DNA of 32,972 nt from Pseudomonadota bacterium (GTDB taxonomy: Bacteria; Pseudomonadota; Gammaproteobacteria; Competibacterales; Competibacteraceae): the NCBI GenBank assembly GCA_018240295.1, contig JAFEGB010000350.1:1-32972 (forward strand). The letters run 5' to 3'. Made by a program: the position numbers and the translations under genes. Below are positions 22,531-32,972 of the stretch, piece by piece (within the stretch, counting starts at the first letter, position 1; every line of letters starts with the position of its first letter). A model generated the notes under the pieces. It ran no database searches and had not been told where the DNA came from. It was given only the letters and a program-made list of their open reading frames with translations.

Positions 22531-23049
22531 GTGAGCGAACCCTTCCTGGGCGAGATCCGCCCGTTTGCCTTCACGTTCGTGCCGCGCGGCTGGGCGAGCT
22601 GTGCCGGCCAGCTGCTGTCGATCGCGCAGAATTCCGCGCTGTTCTCGATCCTCGGCACGACTTACGGCGGCGATGGCCGCACGACGTTTGCGCTGCCGGA
22701 CCTGCGCGACCGCGTGCCGATCGCCGCCGGCAGCGGCCCGGGCCTGACGCCGCGCAGCCCCGGCGAGGCCGGCGGCAGCGCGAGCGTGACGCTGACGGTC
22801 GCGCAGCTGCCGGCGCACACGCACACACCCGTTGCCCAGAGCCAGCCCGGCACCACGGGCAGCGCCGTCGACGATGTCTGGGCGCGCGATGCCGGGGGCG
22901 GCAAGCTCTACTCGGTGCAGGGCGGAGCGCAGATGGCGGCCGATGCGCTCGCCGCAAGCGGCAGCGGCGCGGCGCACGACAACCTGCAGCCCGGTCTGGC
23001 CATCCAGTTCTGCATCGCCATCGAAGGCATCTACCCGTCGCACGGCTGA
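22531..23049 (+). CDS. Phage tail collar domain protein, copy 2
   Basis: This 172-residue protein has the same layout as its neighbours: EPFLGEIRPFAFTFVPRGW, GQLLSIAQNSALFSILGTTYGGDGRTTFALPDLRDR, LPAHTHTP and a closing LAIQFCIAIEGIYPS. The start is GTG (22531-22533) with GGGAG 7-11 bases upstream. The middle segment (about 95-140) differs most among the three copies, suggesting a conserved frame that presents a variable part. Confidence 0.9.
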   Translation: MSEPFLGEIRPFAFTFVPRGWASCAGQLLSIAQNSALFSILGTTYGGDGRTTFALPDLRDRVPIAAGSGPGLTPRSPGEAGGSASVTLTVAQLPAHTHTPVAQSQPGTTGSAVDDVWARDAGGGKLYSVQGGAQMAADALAASGSGAAHDNLQPGLAIQFCIAIEGIYPSHG

Positions 23050-23076
23050 GCCGGCCCCTTTCCGGAGACCCCGTTC

Positions 23077-23577
23077 ATGGATCCGTTCATCGGAGAACTC
23101 AAGCTGGTCGGCTTCCCCTATCCGCCGCAGGGCTGGATGGCCTGCGAGGGCCAGCTGCTGTCGATCGCACAGAATCAGGCGCTGTTCGCGCTGATCGGCA
23201 CCCTCTACGGCGGCGACGGCCAGCAGACCTTCGCGCTGCCCGACCTGCGCGGACGCGTGCCGCTCGGCACCGGCCCGACGCAGCCCCCCGGACAGTGGTC
23301 CGGCGAGGACAGCGTGACGCTGACGGCCGCGCAGATGCCGGCCCACACGCACGCCGTGCAGTGCCACGCCGAGCCCGGCACGCAGGCGGAGCCGATCAAC
23401 GGTTTCTGGTCGGTCGATACCGGCGGCAATGCGCTGTACGCGGCGACGGCCGATGCGACGATGTCCGCCGCGGCCATCTCGACGGCCGGCAGCAGCCAGC
23501 CGCATCCGAACCGTCAGCCGTACCAGTGCCTGTACTGGATCATCGCGACCGAAGGCGTGTTTCCGTCGCGCGCATGA
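23077..23577 (+). CDS. Phage tail collar domain protein, copy 3
   Basis: This 166-residue protein opens with MDPFIGELKLVGFPYPPQGW. It has GQLLSIAQNQALFALIGTLYGGDG and FALPDLRGR, MPAHTHAVQCH and a closing YQCLYWIIATEGVFPS. A CCGGAGA site lies 8-14 bases before the ATG. Its TGA overlaps the ATG of the acetyltransferase gene (ATGA), so the two are translationally coupled. The three copies are clearly paralogues but well diverged, so the duplication is not recent. Confidence 0.9.
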   Translation: MDPFIGELKLVGFPYPPQGWMACEGQLLSIAQNQALFALIGTLYGGDGQQTFALPDLRGRVPLGTGPTQPPGQWSGEDSVTLTAAQMPAHTHAVQCHAEPGTQAEPINGFWSVDTGGNALYAATADATMSAAAISTAGSSQPHPNRQPYQCLYWIIATEGVFPSRA

Positions 23578-24071
23578 CGGGCCCCGTGCCGCTGCCGGCG
23601 CGCCGGCCGGAAACCCCGGCCGATGCGGACTTCCTGAGCGGGCTGTTCCGCGCGCACCGGGCGGAGGCATTCGCCGTGCCCGGCCTGCCGCCGGCGGACC
23701 TCGATGCATTGCTGCGCCTGCAGGTGCAGGCGCAGGTCGCGCACTACCGCCGGCAATGGCCGCAGGCGCGCGCCGAGATCGTGCTCGACGCCGGCGCGGC
23801 CCCGATCGGGCGGCTGCTGAGCGCCCGCAGCGCGCGGGAACTGCGCCTGATCGACATCGCGCTGCTGCCGGCCTGCTGCGGGCGCGGGTTCGGCACGCGG
23901 CTGATCGCGGCGCTGATCGACGAGGCCGGCGCCGCCGGCCTGGCGCTCACCGCGCACGTCGCGCGCGACAACCCGGCGCGACGGCTGTATGCGCGGCTCG
24001 GTTTCCGCGAGCACGACGACGGCGGGCCGTACCTCGCGATCCGCCACGCCGTGCCCGGCCGGGAGGCCTAG
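23574..24071 (+). CDS. GNAT-family N-acetyltransferase
   Basis: This 165-residue protein has motif A (IDIALLPACCGRGFGTRLIAAL, about 93-114) with the acetyl-CoA loop GRGFGT (103-108), and the motif B region NPARRLYARLGF (133-144). I chose the ATG at 23574 because it overlaps the stop of collar copy 3; the open frame extends upstream only as a shadow. The coupling suggests it modifies, or works with, the collar proteins. The substrate is unknown. It ends 13 bp before the end of the convergent Hsp70 gene. Confidence 0.88.
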   Translation: MTGPVPLPARRPETPADADFLSGLFRAHRAEAFAVPGLPPADLDALLRLQVQAQVAHYRRQWPQARAEIVLDAGAAPIGRLLSARSARELRLIDIALLPACCGRGFGTRLIAALIDEAGAAGLALTAHVARDNPARRLYARLGFREHDDGGPYLAIRHAVPGREA

Positions 24072-24084
24072 AGGATGTCTGCGT

Positions 24085-25923
<1,839 letters not shown>

Positions 25924-26002
25924 GGCGGTCTCCGGAGAGGGGCGGAAGCGGTGGCCGCGGGGGGCGCCGGGAGGCGCTCCGGTGAAGGCTTCGGCGCCGG
26001 GC

Positions 26003-26608
26003 CTACAGCTCGACCTCGGCCGGTGCGACGACGTGCACGTCGTGGCCCTCGGCGAGCTTCGGCAGCTTCACGGCGCTCGCGCGCCAGCCGCAGTGCACCA
26101 GCGTGCCGGTGAACGGCGGCTGGCCGAGCACGCGGCCGGTCAGGCGCACGGCACCGGCATCGAAGCCGGCCGGCAGCGTCAGCCGGCTGCCCTCGCGCTC
26201 GCTGCGCACCGGCGCCAGCTCGAAGTGCGTGCGCAGCACCTTGCGGCAGCCCTCGTGGACGATGCGCGCCGCGGCGCCGATGTCGGCATCGCCGGCCGCA
26301 CCGAGGTCCTCCTGCAGGAAGTCGATCAGCCGGCCCTCCTGCTGCAGCAGGCCGAGCAGCTGCAGCGCGGCATCGGGCGTGACCTCGCGCAGCACCACCG
26401 GCGGCGCCACCGGGGCCGGAGGCGGCGGGGGCACGGCAGCGAGCGGCTCCGGCATCACCACCGGCAGCGCGGCGGCTGCGCTCGCACCGGCATCGCCGTG
26501 GCGCAGCCGGGCCACGCCGGCGGCAAAGCGGCCCGAGGCCAGCGTGCGGCCGAAGGCACTGAAGGCCAGGAAGACACGTTCGAAGATCGAGGGCGTCGGT
26601 TCGCTCAC
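26003..26608 (-). CDS. DUF2760 family protein
   Basis: This 201-residue protein has an N-terminal helix (SIFERVFLAFSAFGRTLASGRFA) and a Pro-rich linker (about 48-70). The C-terminal DUF2760 domain shows ALQLLGLLQQEGRLIDFLQEDL, ADIGAAARIVHEGCRKVL and a closing LVHCGWRA...KLP. The start is GTG (26606-26608) with a GGAG about 14 bases upstream. Members regularly sit next to Hsp70-family genes, so a shared chaperone-like role is inferred. The function is unproven. Confidence 0.88.
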   Translation of the reverse strand: MSEPTPSIFERVFLAFSAFGRTLASGRFAAGVARLRHGDAGASAAAALPVVMPEPLAAVPPPPPAPVAPPVVLREVTPDAALQLLGLLQQEGRLIDFLQEDLGAAGDADIGAAARIVHEGCRKVLRTHFELAPVRSEREGSRLTLPAGFDAGAVRLTGRVLGQPPFTGTLVHCGWRASAVKLPKLAEGHDVHVVAPAEVEL

Positions 26609-26720
26609 GGGCGGGCGCTCCTGCAGGTCCGGTTCGATTCCGGTTCAGAGGGGGGACAGGGACGGAAGCCGCGCGCAGCGGCCTGCGCGCGGTGCGGAAG
26701 GCGGTGCATGGCGGCCGGAA

Positions 26721-27737
26721 TCAGCGCAGCGGACTGTCGAGCCCGAAGGCGCGGGTCAGTGCGCCTGCCAGCGTCGATTCGACCTGGCCGAACAGCCGCT
26801 CGAAGGGTTTTTCCTGCTGCGTGTGGTCGCGGATCTGCGTGGTGCCGAGCTTGTCGCGGGCGATGGATTCGACGCTGCCGTAGCCATCGACCAGCCCGAG
26901 CGCCTGCGCCTGCTCGCCGGTCCAGAACAGGCCGCTGAAGATCTCCGGCGTCTCGTGCAGGCGCTCGCCGCGGCCTTCGCGCACCGCGGCGATGAACTGC
27001 TGGTGGATGGCATCGAGCAGCGTCTGCACGTGCGCGAGCTGCGCCGGCTGCACCGGGCTGAACGGATCGAGCAGGCCCTTGTTGGCGCCCGAGGTCAGCA
27101 GCCGCCGTTCGATGCCGAGGCGCTGCATGGCCTCGACGAAACCGAAGCCGTCCATGCGCACGCCGATCGAGCCGACCAGACTCGCGCGATCGGCGTAGAT
27201 CTCCTGCGCGCCGGCGGCGATGTAGTACGCGCCGGAGGCGCCGACATCGCCGATCACCGCGTACACGGGCTTGTCCGGATGCTGCGCACGCAGCCGGCGC
27301 AGTTCGGCGTAGACCTGTCCGGCCTGCACCGGGCTGCCGCCGGGGCTGTTGATGTCGAGGATGATGCCGGCCGCCTCGCGATCGGCGAAGGCCGTGCGCA
27401 GGCCGTGCAGCACGCGCTCGGCGCTGACGTCGGTGCCCGGGGCGATCAGGCCGTCGACGCTGACCTTCGCCGCGTGCCGGCCGCCGCCGAGCGTGGCCGC
27501 CGTCATGTCGCTGCCGGCGCGCCACTGCGCGAGCACGAGCAGCACCACGATCAGCCAGGCGGCACGGAAGAACAGCCGCCAGCGCCGCTCCCGCCGGCGT
27601 TCGCGCAGCAGCTCGCGCGCGCTGTCGGCGAGCACCGCGAGCGCGCCGGCCTCGACCGGCGCCGGCGCGGCGGTGCCCGGGGCCGGCGGCGGCGATGCGG
27701 GTTCCTTCCACGGGTCCGGCGGCGGCTGGTCGCTCAT
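26721..27737 (-). CDS. sppA: SppA-type signal peptide peptidase (short form, S49 family)
   Basis: This 338-residue protein has a Pro-rich cytoplasmic start and one membrane helix (about 56-71). The S49 peptidase domain shows DINSPGGS (128-135), nucleophile S168 in GDVGASGAYYIA, and general base K220 in SGANKGLLDPF. The short form acts as an oligomer on signal peptides left in the membrane. The ATG at 27737 is 22 bp after the HAD gene. The order rluC-HAD-sppA is the Pseudomonas order. Confidence 0.93.
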   Translation of the reverse strand: MSDQPPPDPWKEPASPPPAPGTAAPAPVEAGALAVLADSARELLRERRRERRWRLFFRAAWLIVVLLVLAQWRAGSDMTAATLGGGRHAAKVSVDGLIAPGTDVSAERVLHGLRTAFADREAAGIILDINSPGGSPVQAGQVYAELRRLRAQHPDKPVYAVIGDVGASGAYYIAAGAQEIYADRASLVGSIGVRMDGFGFVEAMQRLGIERRLLTSGANKGLLDPFSPVQPAQLAHVQTLLDAIHQQFIAAVREGRGERLHETPEIFSGLFWTGEQAQALGLVDGYGSVESIARDKLGTTQIRDHTQQEKPFERLFGQVESTLAGALTRAFGLDSPLR

Positions 27738-27759
27738 GCGGGTGGCTCCATACAGGGGT

Positions 27760-28434
27760 TCAGGCGGCCGCCGCCGGCAGCGAGGCGAGCAGCGCCGGCA
27801 GATCGGCGATGTCGTCGAGGCAGGCGAGCGGCGCATGCCGCAGCAGCAGTTCGGGGGCGTGGCAGCCCCAGGTCGCGCCGATGCCCGCCATGCCGGCGGC
27901 GCGTGCCATCGCCAGGTCGAATTCGGTGTCGCCGATCATCAGCGCGCGCGCGGCCGGCACGCCGGTCTCGGCGAGCAGTTCGTGCAGCATGCGCGGATCG
28001 GGTTTCGACGCGGTTTCATCGGCGCAGCGGCTCGCCTCGAACAGCCGCCCGAGGCCGGTGTCGCGATAGGCGCGTTCGAGGCCGGCGCGGCTCTTGCCGG
28101 TGGCGACCGCCAGCCGGTAGCCGTCGGCACAAAGCGCTTCGAGCACCCCGGTCGCGCCGGCGAACAGCTGCATGCCGGCCGGATCGCGGCTCAGGAATTC
28201 GTGCTTGTAGGCCTCGGCGAGCTGCAGGTGCGCGTCGTCGCCGGCGAGCGGATACAGCATCGCGCAGGCCTCGATCAGGCCGAGGCCGATCACGTGCCGG
28301 TAGGCGGCATCGGCGAGGGCCGGCAGGCCGAGGCTCAGGCTCGCGGCGCGCAGGCAGGCGACGATCCGGTACTCGGAATCCATCAGCGTGCCGTCCCAGT
28401 CGAACACGAGCAGGTCGAAGGCGCGATCGGGCAT
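27760..28434 (-). CDS. HAD-IA family phosphatase next to rluC
   Basis: This 224-residue protein has nucleophile D12/D14 in FDWDGTLMDS, ATGKSRAGL with the conserved Thr, SKPDPRM with the Lys, and IGDTEFDLAMA with the terminal acidic pair. It belongs to the phosphoglycolate-phosphatase-like group. Its place between rluC and sppA matches pseudomonads. The substrate is not known. It is a different gene from the mupP-like HAD at 5.2-5.9 kb. Confidence 0.92.
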   Translation of the reverse strand: MPDRAFDLLVFDWDGTLMDSEYRIVACLRAASLSLGLPALADAAYRHVIGLGLIEACAMLYPLAGDDAHLQLAEAYKHEFLSRDPAGMQLFAGATGVLEALCADGYRLAVATGKSRAGLERAYRDTGLGRLFEASRCADETASKPDPRMLHELLAETGVPAARALMIGDTEFDLAMARAAGMAGIGATWGCHAPELLLRHAPLACLDDIADLPALLASLPAAAA

Positions 28435-28465
28435 CGTCGGGCGACTCCGGGCAGGGCAGGGGGGC

Positions 28466-29416
28466 TCAGCCGCGCGCGGCGAGGGTGTCGAGCACGCGCG
28501 CGAGTTCCGGGCAGAGCGGCGCTTCCAGCGTCAGCGGGCGCCCGCCGAGCGGCAGGCTCAGCAGTTGCGCGTGCAGGAACAGGCGCCGCAGGCCGAGGGC
28601 GGCCAGCGTGCGGTTGAAGGCCGGATCGCCGTACTTGTCGTCACCGGCGAGCGGATGGCCGAGGTGCGCGGCATGCACGCGGATCTGGTGCGTGCGGCCG
28701 GTCTCGATCGTGACCTCGACCAGCGTGCAGTCGGCGTGCCGGCGCAGCGGCCGGAAGCGGCTCAGCGCCGGCTTGCCGTCGGGCGCGACCTCGACCATGC
28801 GCTCGCCGCCGCGGATCATGCCCTTGCGCAGCGGCGCATCGACGACGTGCTCGCCGCCGCGCCAGGCGCCGCGCACCAGCGCCAGATAGCGCTTGTCGGT
28901 GCTGCGGGTGTTCAGCGCGTCGTGGATCGCGCGCAGGGTTTCCGGCGTCTTGGCGAGCACCAGCACGCCGCTGGTGTCGCGATCGAGGCGGTGCGCGAGT
29001 TCGAGGAACACCTCGGGGCGCAGCACGCGCAGGCCCTCGATGACGCCGGCGTCGATGCCGCTGCCGGCATGCACGGCGATGCCCGAGGGCTTGTCGAGCA
29101 CCAGCAGCCGGGCATCCTCGTACAGGATCGCGGCTTCGAGCCGTTCGAGCAGGCCGCGCGCGGGCATGGCCGGCGCATCGTCTTCGGCGGCGACGCGGAT
29201 CGGCGGCAGCCGCACGCTGTCACCGGCCGCGACGCGGTGCTCGGGGCGCGCGCGACCCTTGTTCACGCGCACCTCGCCGGTTCGCAGGATGCGGTAGACG
29301 AGGCTCTTCGGAACGCCCTTGAGCGTACGGATCAGGAAGTTGTCGATGCGCTGGCCGTCGCATTCGGCGGGAACCTCGACGAAGCGCACGGCCGGGGGCG
29401 GAGAAGACTGGCTCAT
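28466..29416 (-). CDS. rluC: 23S rRNA pseudouridine synthase RluC
   Basis: This 316-residue protein has an N-terminal S4 RNA-binding domain (about 20-75, QRIDNFLIRTLKGVPKSLVYRIL) and a RluA-type catalytic domain with HRLDRDTSG, catalytic Asp D145. ETGRTHQIRVH (228-238 region) and a closing LFLHAQLL are typical. It converts three uridines in 23S rRNA in E. coli. It is divergent from rne, the usual gammaproteobacterial pairing, and starts the rluC-HAD-sppA unit. Confidence 0.94.
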   Translation of the reverse strand: MSQSSPPPAVRFVEVPAECDGQRIDNFLIRTLKGVPKSLVYRILRTGEVRVNKGRARPEHRVAAGDSVRLPPIRVAAEDDAPAMPARGLLERLEAAILYEDARLLVLDKPSGIAVHAGSGIDAGVIEGLRVLRPEVFLELAHRLDRDTSGVLVLAKTPETLRAIHDALNTRSTDKRYLALVRGAWRGGEHVVDAPLRKGMIRGGERMVEVAPDGKPALSRFRPLRRHADCTLVEVTIETGRTHQIRVHAAHLGHPLAGDDKYGDPAFNRTLAALGLRRLFLHAQLLSLPLGGRPLTLEAPLCPELARVLDTLAARG

Positions 29417-29454
29417 GGCCGCATGATAACCGCAGAAGCCCCGTGCAGGCTCAT

Positions 29455-29484
29455 TTGTGCGGCGGCGCGAGGCACTGTTATATT
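29455..29484 (+). promoter_or_regulatory. Candidate rne promoter
   Basis: TTGTGC (29455-29460) and TATATT (29479-29484) are separated by 18 bases in the AT-richest part of the rluC-rne gap. Transcription would start near 29491 and give a leader of about 345 nt. This is close to the long 361-nt leader of E. coli rne, which supports the call. Confidence 0.5.
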
Positions 29485-29565
29485 CCGGATCGTTGTCGCC
29501 GGCCGGCAGCCGATTTCATCCATCGGTCCGGTGGTCGCGAAACACTCGATAAGTTTTCGGTACAC

Positions 29566-29611
29566 GCCCGGAATCCTGCGCTTCGCTGCATGCCTGAAGG
29601 CGCAACCGGGC
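29566..29611 (+). promoter_or_regulatory. Bipartite hairpin in the rne leader
   Basis: The outer stem GCCCGG (29566-29571) pairs with CCGGGC (29606-29611). After an asymmetric internal loop, TGCGC (29577-29581) pairs with GCGCA (29600-29604), and TTC (29582-29584) with GAA (29596-29598), with one bulged G. E. coli rne is autoregulated through hairpins in its long leader, the best known of which also has an internal loop. This hairpin is a plausible counterpart. Confidence 0.5.
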
Positions 29612-29835
29612 GGGTATCCAAGGGGTTTTTCCATCGCTCGACCCTGCCTTAATTTCCAGAGCGATGCCATTCGCGCTCCCGCGCCCACTGCCGCGACGGC
29701 GCGGCGACGAGGTCCCGGGCAGCACCGGCCGTGAGTACCCCGGCTGGCCGGCGCCCGGCCTGTCTGCCGTGCCTTTCCCCGTAGTAGCGGCGACAACGCC
29801 GTGGGCTTCCGGTCCGAGCGCCGGAGACGTCTTGC

Positions 29836-32800
29836 ATGAAGAGAATGCTGATCAACGCCACTCAGCAGGAAGAGTTGCGCGTTGCGCTGGTCGATGGCCA
29901 GAAGCTCTACGACCTCGACATCGAAACCCCCTCCCGCGAGCAGAAGAAGTCCAACGTCTACAAGGGGCGGATCACGCGCATCGAGCCTTCGCTCGAAGCC
30001 GCCTTCATCGACTACGGCGCCGAGCGCCACGGCTTCCTGCCGTTCAAGGAGATCGCCCGCGGCTACTTCCAGGAGTCGGTGCGCGGCGAAGGCTCCCGGC
30101 CGTCGATCAAGGAGGCGCTGCGCGAGGGCCAGGAGGTCGTCGTCCAGGTCGAGAAGGAGGAGCGCGGCAACAAGGGTGCGGCGCTGACCACCTACATCTC
30201 GCTCGCCGGGCGCTACCTCGTGCTGATGCCGAACAACCCGCGTGCCGGCGGCGTGTCGCGGCGCATCGAGGGGGAGGATCGCCAGGAGATCCGCGAGGCG
30301 ATGGCGGCGCTGAACGTGCCCGACGGCATGGGCCTGATCGTGCGCACCGCCGGCGTCGGCCGCTCGACCGAGGAACTGCAGTGGGACCTCGACTACCTGC
30401 TGAACCTCTGGCGCGCGATCGAGGATGCCTCGCAGCAGAAGAAGGCGCCGTTCCTGATCTATCAGGAGAGCAACATCATCATCCGCGCGCTGCGTGACCT
30501 GCTGCGCGCCGACATCGGCGAGATCCTCGTCGATCACCCGCAGACGCACGAGCAGGCGCGCGAGTTCACGCAGCAGGTGATGCCGGGCAGCACTGCGAAG
30601 CTGAAGCTGTACCAGGACGCCACACCGCTGTTCACGCGCTTCCAGATCGAGTCACAGATCGAGACTGCCTACCAGCGCGAGGTCAGCCTGCCCTCGGGCG
30701 GCGCGATCGTCATCGACTACACCGAGGCGCTGGTGTCGATCGACATCAACTCGGCACGCGCCACCAAGGGCGCCGACATCGAGGAAACCGCGCTCAACAC
30801 CAACCTCGAAGCCGCCGACGAGATCGCCCGCCAGCTGCGCCTGCGCGACCTCGGCGGCCTCGTGGTCATCGACTTCATCGACATGACCGTGCCGCGCAAC
30901 CAGCGCGAGGTCGAGAACCGCCTGAAGGACGCGCTGAAGATGGATCGCGCGCGCGTGCAGGTCGGACGCATCTCGCGCTTCGGGCTGCTGGAGATGTCGC
31001 GCCAGCGCCTGCGCCCGTCGCTCGACGAGGCCACGCACGTGCTCTGCCCGCGCTGCAAGGGCCACGGCACGATCCGCGGCACCGAGTCGCTGGCGCTGTC
31101 GGTGCTGCGGCTGATCGAGGAAGAGGCGATGAAGGACAAGACCGGCAAGGTCATCGCGCAACTGCCGGTGCCGGTCGCCACCTTCCTGCTCAACGAGAAG
31201 CGCGCCGCACTCGCCATGCTCGAGGAGCGGCTCGGCGTGCGCATCGCGCTGGTGCCGAACGAGACCCTGGACACGCCGCACTTCTCGATCGAGCGCGTGC
31301 GTGTCGATGACCTCGCCGCCGGCCGCGCCAGTGGTCCGAGCTACACGCTCGCCGTGCGTCAGGAGGAGCCCGACCTGTCGCTGGCCGCGCAGCAGGTCGC
31401 AAAGCTCGCCGCCGAGGAAGCCGCGGTGCGCGCGATCGCCCCGGCCACGCCGGCGCCGGTCACGCCGGCCCCGCGCCGCGCCGAAGCGGCACCGGCCGCA
31501 TCCCCGGCCGAACTCGCCGCCCCTGCCGGCATCGAGGCACCCGGCGAGGACGAGCCGGGCTTCTTCCGCTGGCTGTGGCGCAACCTGTTCGGCGGCCCCG
31601 GAGCCGAGCTGCCGGCCGCGCTCGCCCCGGCGGCAGCCCGCAGCACCAGTGCCCCGCGTGCTGCCGCAGCCGAGGAGCCGCGCCGCGAGCGTCCGGAACG
31701 CTCGGAGCGCGCGGAGCGTCCGGAGCGTCCGGAGCGTGAGCGGCGCGATCGGCGCGACCGTCAGCGCCCGGAGCGCAACGATCGCCGTCCGGCCGCCGAG
31801 ACGCCGGTGCAGCCCGAGCCGGCCGTGAACCCGCCGCTCGCCGAAGCGCCGCTGCCGGACGCGATGCCGGCGCCGGCTCCCGCGCCGGTTCCGGAGCCCG
31901 AAAACATCCCGGCCGCGCCGGTCATGCGCCTGCCCGAACCGCCGGATGCCGATGAAGACGTGCGCGCTCCGGTGGAAGCCGGGGATGGGGCCGGTGGTGA
32001 CGATGCCGGTGACGATGCGCGGGGCGGTCGTCGCGGCCGTCGCGGCGGCCGTCGTCGCCGTCGCGGCAACGAGCGTGAAGCCGGAACCGGCGCCGAGCTG
32101 GAAGCCGGCGAGGGCGGTGACGCGGCGGCCGAAGCGGGCGCCGCGGTCGAGGCCGGTGGCGGTGAATCCTTCGCGTCCACCGAAACCATCGAAACCACCG
32201 AAACCACCGAAGCTGTCGAGTCCGTCGAGTCCGCACCGGCGCGCAGCAGCTTCGCGGTACCGGCCGGTCGCTACGTGCGCAACGGCCGGCCGCGCCTGCC
32301 GCGCGGCACGCTGGCCAACGCCGATGCCGTCACCGGAGCCCCGGAGCCGGTCACCGGCCTGGCGACTGCTGCCGTGACCGCGGTCGCCGTGGCCGGCGCA
32401 GCGGAGGCGGTGGCGGGCGAGGCGCCGGTCACGACCGATGCCGCCGAAACGACCGCAGCGGAGCCAACGATGGAAGCGGCCGCCGGCAGCGTTCCGGTCG
32501 AAACCCCGGCGCCTGTGCCCGAAGCCGCGGCTCCGGTCGAGGCGCCGGCGGCAGCAACCGATGCACCGGCCGAAGCCGCTGTGCCTGCCGAAACCGCGCC
32601 GGTCGCGGAAGATGCGCCGGTGCCGGAACCGGTGCCGGAAGATGCGGCGGTGCCGGAGGATGTGCCGGTGCCGGTCGTCGACGGCGGCATCGCCGAGGCC
32701 GTGGCCGAAGCGGTTGCCGACATCCTCGGCGAGGCGCAGGTCGCTGCCGGTGCCATCGCCGATATGCCGGCCGAAGCGCCGCAGACGCCGGCCGAGGTCA

Positions 32801-32972
32801 TGGGCGATGTCGAGGCCGGTGACACGGTGGCCGAAGCTGCCGTCGCCGTAAGCGAAGCACCGGTCCCGGAAGTGGCCGGGGCGACGGAAACGCCGGCCGT
32901 CGAGGCCGGGGCCGTTGCGCCGGACGGGCAGCCCGAAGTCGTCGTGCCGCCGCTGCCGGCCGATGCGCCGCA
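29836..32972 (+). CDS. rne: Ribonuclease E (3' end outside window)
   Basis: The reading frame is open to the window edge, 1045 codons. The catalytic half matches E. coli without shifts: the S1 domain begins near [19 protein letters not shown], catalytic D303 ([12 protein letters not shown]) and D346 (VVIDFIDM), and Zn-link C404/C407 (CPRCKG). The second half is disordered. It has a likely membrane-binding amphipathic helix, [11 protein letters not shown] (575-585), and two Arg-rich RNA-binding segments (about 616-654 and 728-747). A very long Ala/Pro/Glu/Val tail follows from about 790 onward. The enzyme starts mRNA decay, processes rRNA and tRNA, and scaffolds the degradosome. The ATG gives [13 protein letters not shown], the normal family start; GGAGA lies about 10 bases upstream. 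Confidence 0.97.
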   Translation, partial: MKRMLINATQQEELRVALVDGQKLYDLDIETPSREQKKSNVYKGRITRIEPSLEAAFIDYGAERHGFLPFKEIARGYFQESVRGEGSRPSIKEALREGQEVVVQVEKEERGNKGAALTTYISLAGRYLVLMPNNPRAGGVSRRIEGEDRQEIREAMAALNVPDGMGLIVRTAGVGRSTEELQWDLDYLLNLWRAIEDASQQKKAPFLIYQESNIIIRALRDLLRADIGEILVDHPQTHEQAREFTQQVMPGSTAKLKLYQDATPLFTRFQIESQIETAYQREVSLPSGGAIVIDYTEALVSIDINSARATKGADIEETALNTNLEAADEIARQLRLRDLGGLVVIDFIDMTVPRNQREVENRLKDALKMDRARVQVGRISRFGLLEMSRQRLRPSLDEATHVLCPRCKGHGTIRGTESLALSVLRLIEEEAMKDKTGKVIAQLPVPVATFLLNEKRAALAMLEERLGVRIALVPNETLDTPHFSIERVRVDDLAAGRASGPSYTLAVRQEEPDLSLAAQQVAKLAAEEAAVRAIAPATPAPVTPAPRRAEAAPAASPAELAAPAGIEAPGEDEPGFFRWLWRNLFGGPGAELPAALAPAAARSTSAPRAAAAEEPRRERPERSERAERPERPERERRDRRDRQRPERNDRRPAAETPVQPEPAVNPPLAEAPLPDAMPAPAPAPVPEPENIPAAPVMRLPEPPDADEDVRAPVEAGDGAGGDDAGDDARGGRRGRRGGRRRRRGNEREAGTGAELEAGEGGDAAAEAGAAVEAGGGESFASTETIETTETTEAVESVESAPARSSFAVPAGRYVRNGRPRLPRGTLANADAVTGAPEPVTGLATAAVTAVAVAGAAEAVAGEAPVTTDAAETTAAEPTMEAAAGSVPVETPAPVPEAAAPVEAPAAATDAPAEAAVPAETAPVAEDAPVPEPVPEDAAVPEDVPVPVVDGGIAEAVAEAVADILGEAQVAAGAIADMPAEAPQTPAEVMGDVEAGDTVAEAAVAVSEAPVPEVAGATETPAVEAGAVAPDGQPEVVVPPLPADAP

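Noticed and set aside
22013-23577. Remnant prophage
   Set aside because: Only the collar fold is phage-like; no integrase, capsid, baseplate, lysis gene, attachment repeats or composition shift, and the genes are intact and operon-like.
26103-26500. Second Hsp70 fragment next to DUF2760
   Set aside because: No phosphate or adenosine motif in any frame of the region; the sequence is fully used by the DUF2760 gene.

Overview
The window is GC-rich chromosomal DNA, most likely from a gammaproteobacterium of the Pseudomonas/Xanthomonadales/Nevskiales type. This rests on gene order: ubiG-mupP-yciK next to mtaD/mtnA, rnfABCDGE followed by nth, and rne divergent from rluC-HAD-sppA are all gammaproteobacterial arrangements. 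The genus cannot be read from the sequence. It is mostly ordinary core chromosome; I see no tRNA, rRNA, CRISPR array, transposase or prophage. Layout, 0-8 kb: the end of an unidentified protein with a disordered tail, then an orphan NosR-like membrane flavo-iron-sulfur protein on the + strand. On the - strand follows a cluster transcribed mtaD > ubiG > mupP > two squalene/phytoene-synthase-like genes > yciK-like SDR. The two synthase-like proteins lack the Asp-rich catalytic motifs. The SDR has Asp where the catalytic Ser should be. 8-11 kb: an OmpA-like protein without a beta-barrel, divergent from an orphan OmpR-type response regulator that starts with TTG, a strong terminator, then mtnA. 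With mtaD, mtnA covers salvage or deamination of methylthioadenosine. 10.8-19.3 kb: a long - strand array, rnfA-B-C-D-G-E, nth, DUF1841, ECF sigma factor, anti-sigma factor, mostly joined by ATGA overlaps or gaps of a few bases. Rnf is a membrane ion-pumping ferredoxin:NAD oxidoreductase, or a SoxR-reducing complex. The rnfB-rnfC gap holds a GGATC-type array with about 10-bp period, and the rnfA upstream region holds a 23-bp palindrome and an 11-bp hairpin. 19.6-24.1 kb: argF on the - strand, a 560-bp non-coding stretch rich in inverted repeats, a PEP-CTERM exported protein, and an operon of three tandem phage-tail-collar (microcystin-dependent-protein type) genes that overlaps a GNAT acetyltransferase. 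24.1-29.4 kb, - strand: rluC, HAD phosphatase, SppA-type peptidase, DUF2760 and an Hsp70-family ATPase. 29.4-33 kb: rne with a long leader (candidate promoter and a bipartite hairpin), running out of the window after 1045 codons inside a long Ala/Pro/Glu-rich tail. The best candidates for something under-described are the pair of degenerate isoprenyl-synthase-like proteins, the collar x3-GNAT operon, the phased repeat array inside the rnf operon and the structured leader of the PEP-CTERM gene.
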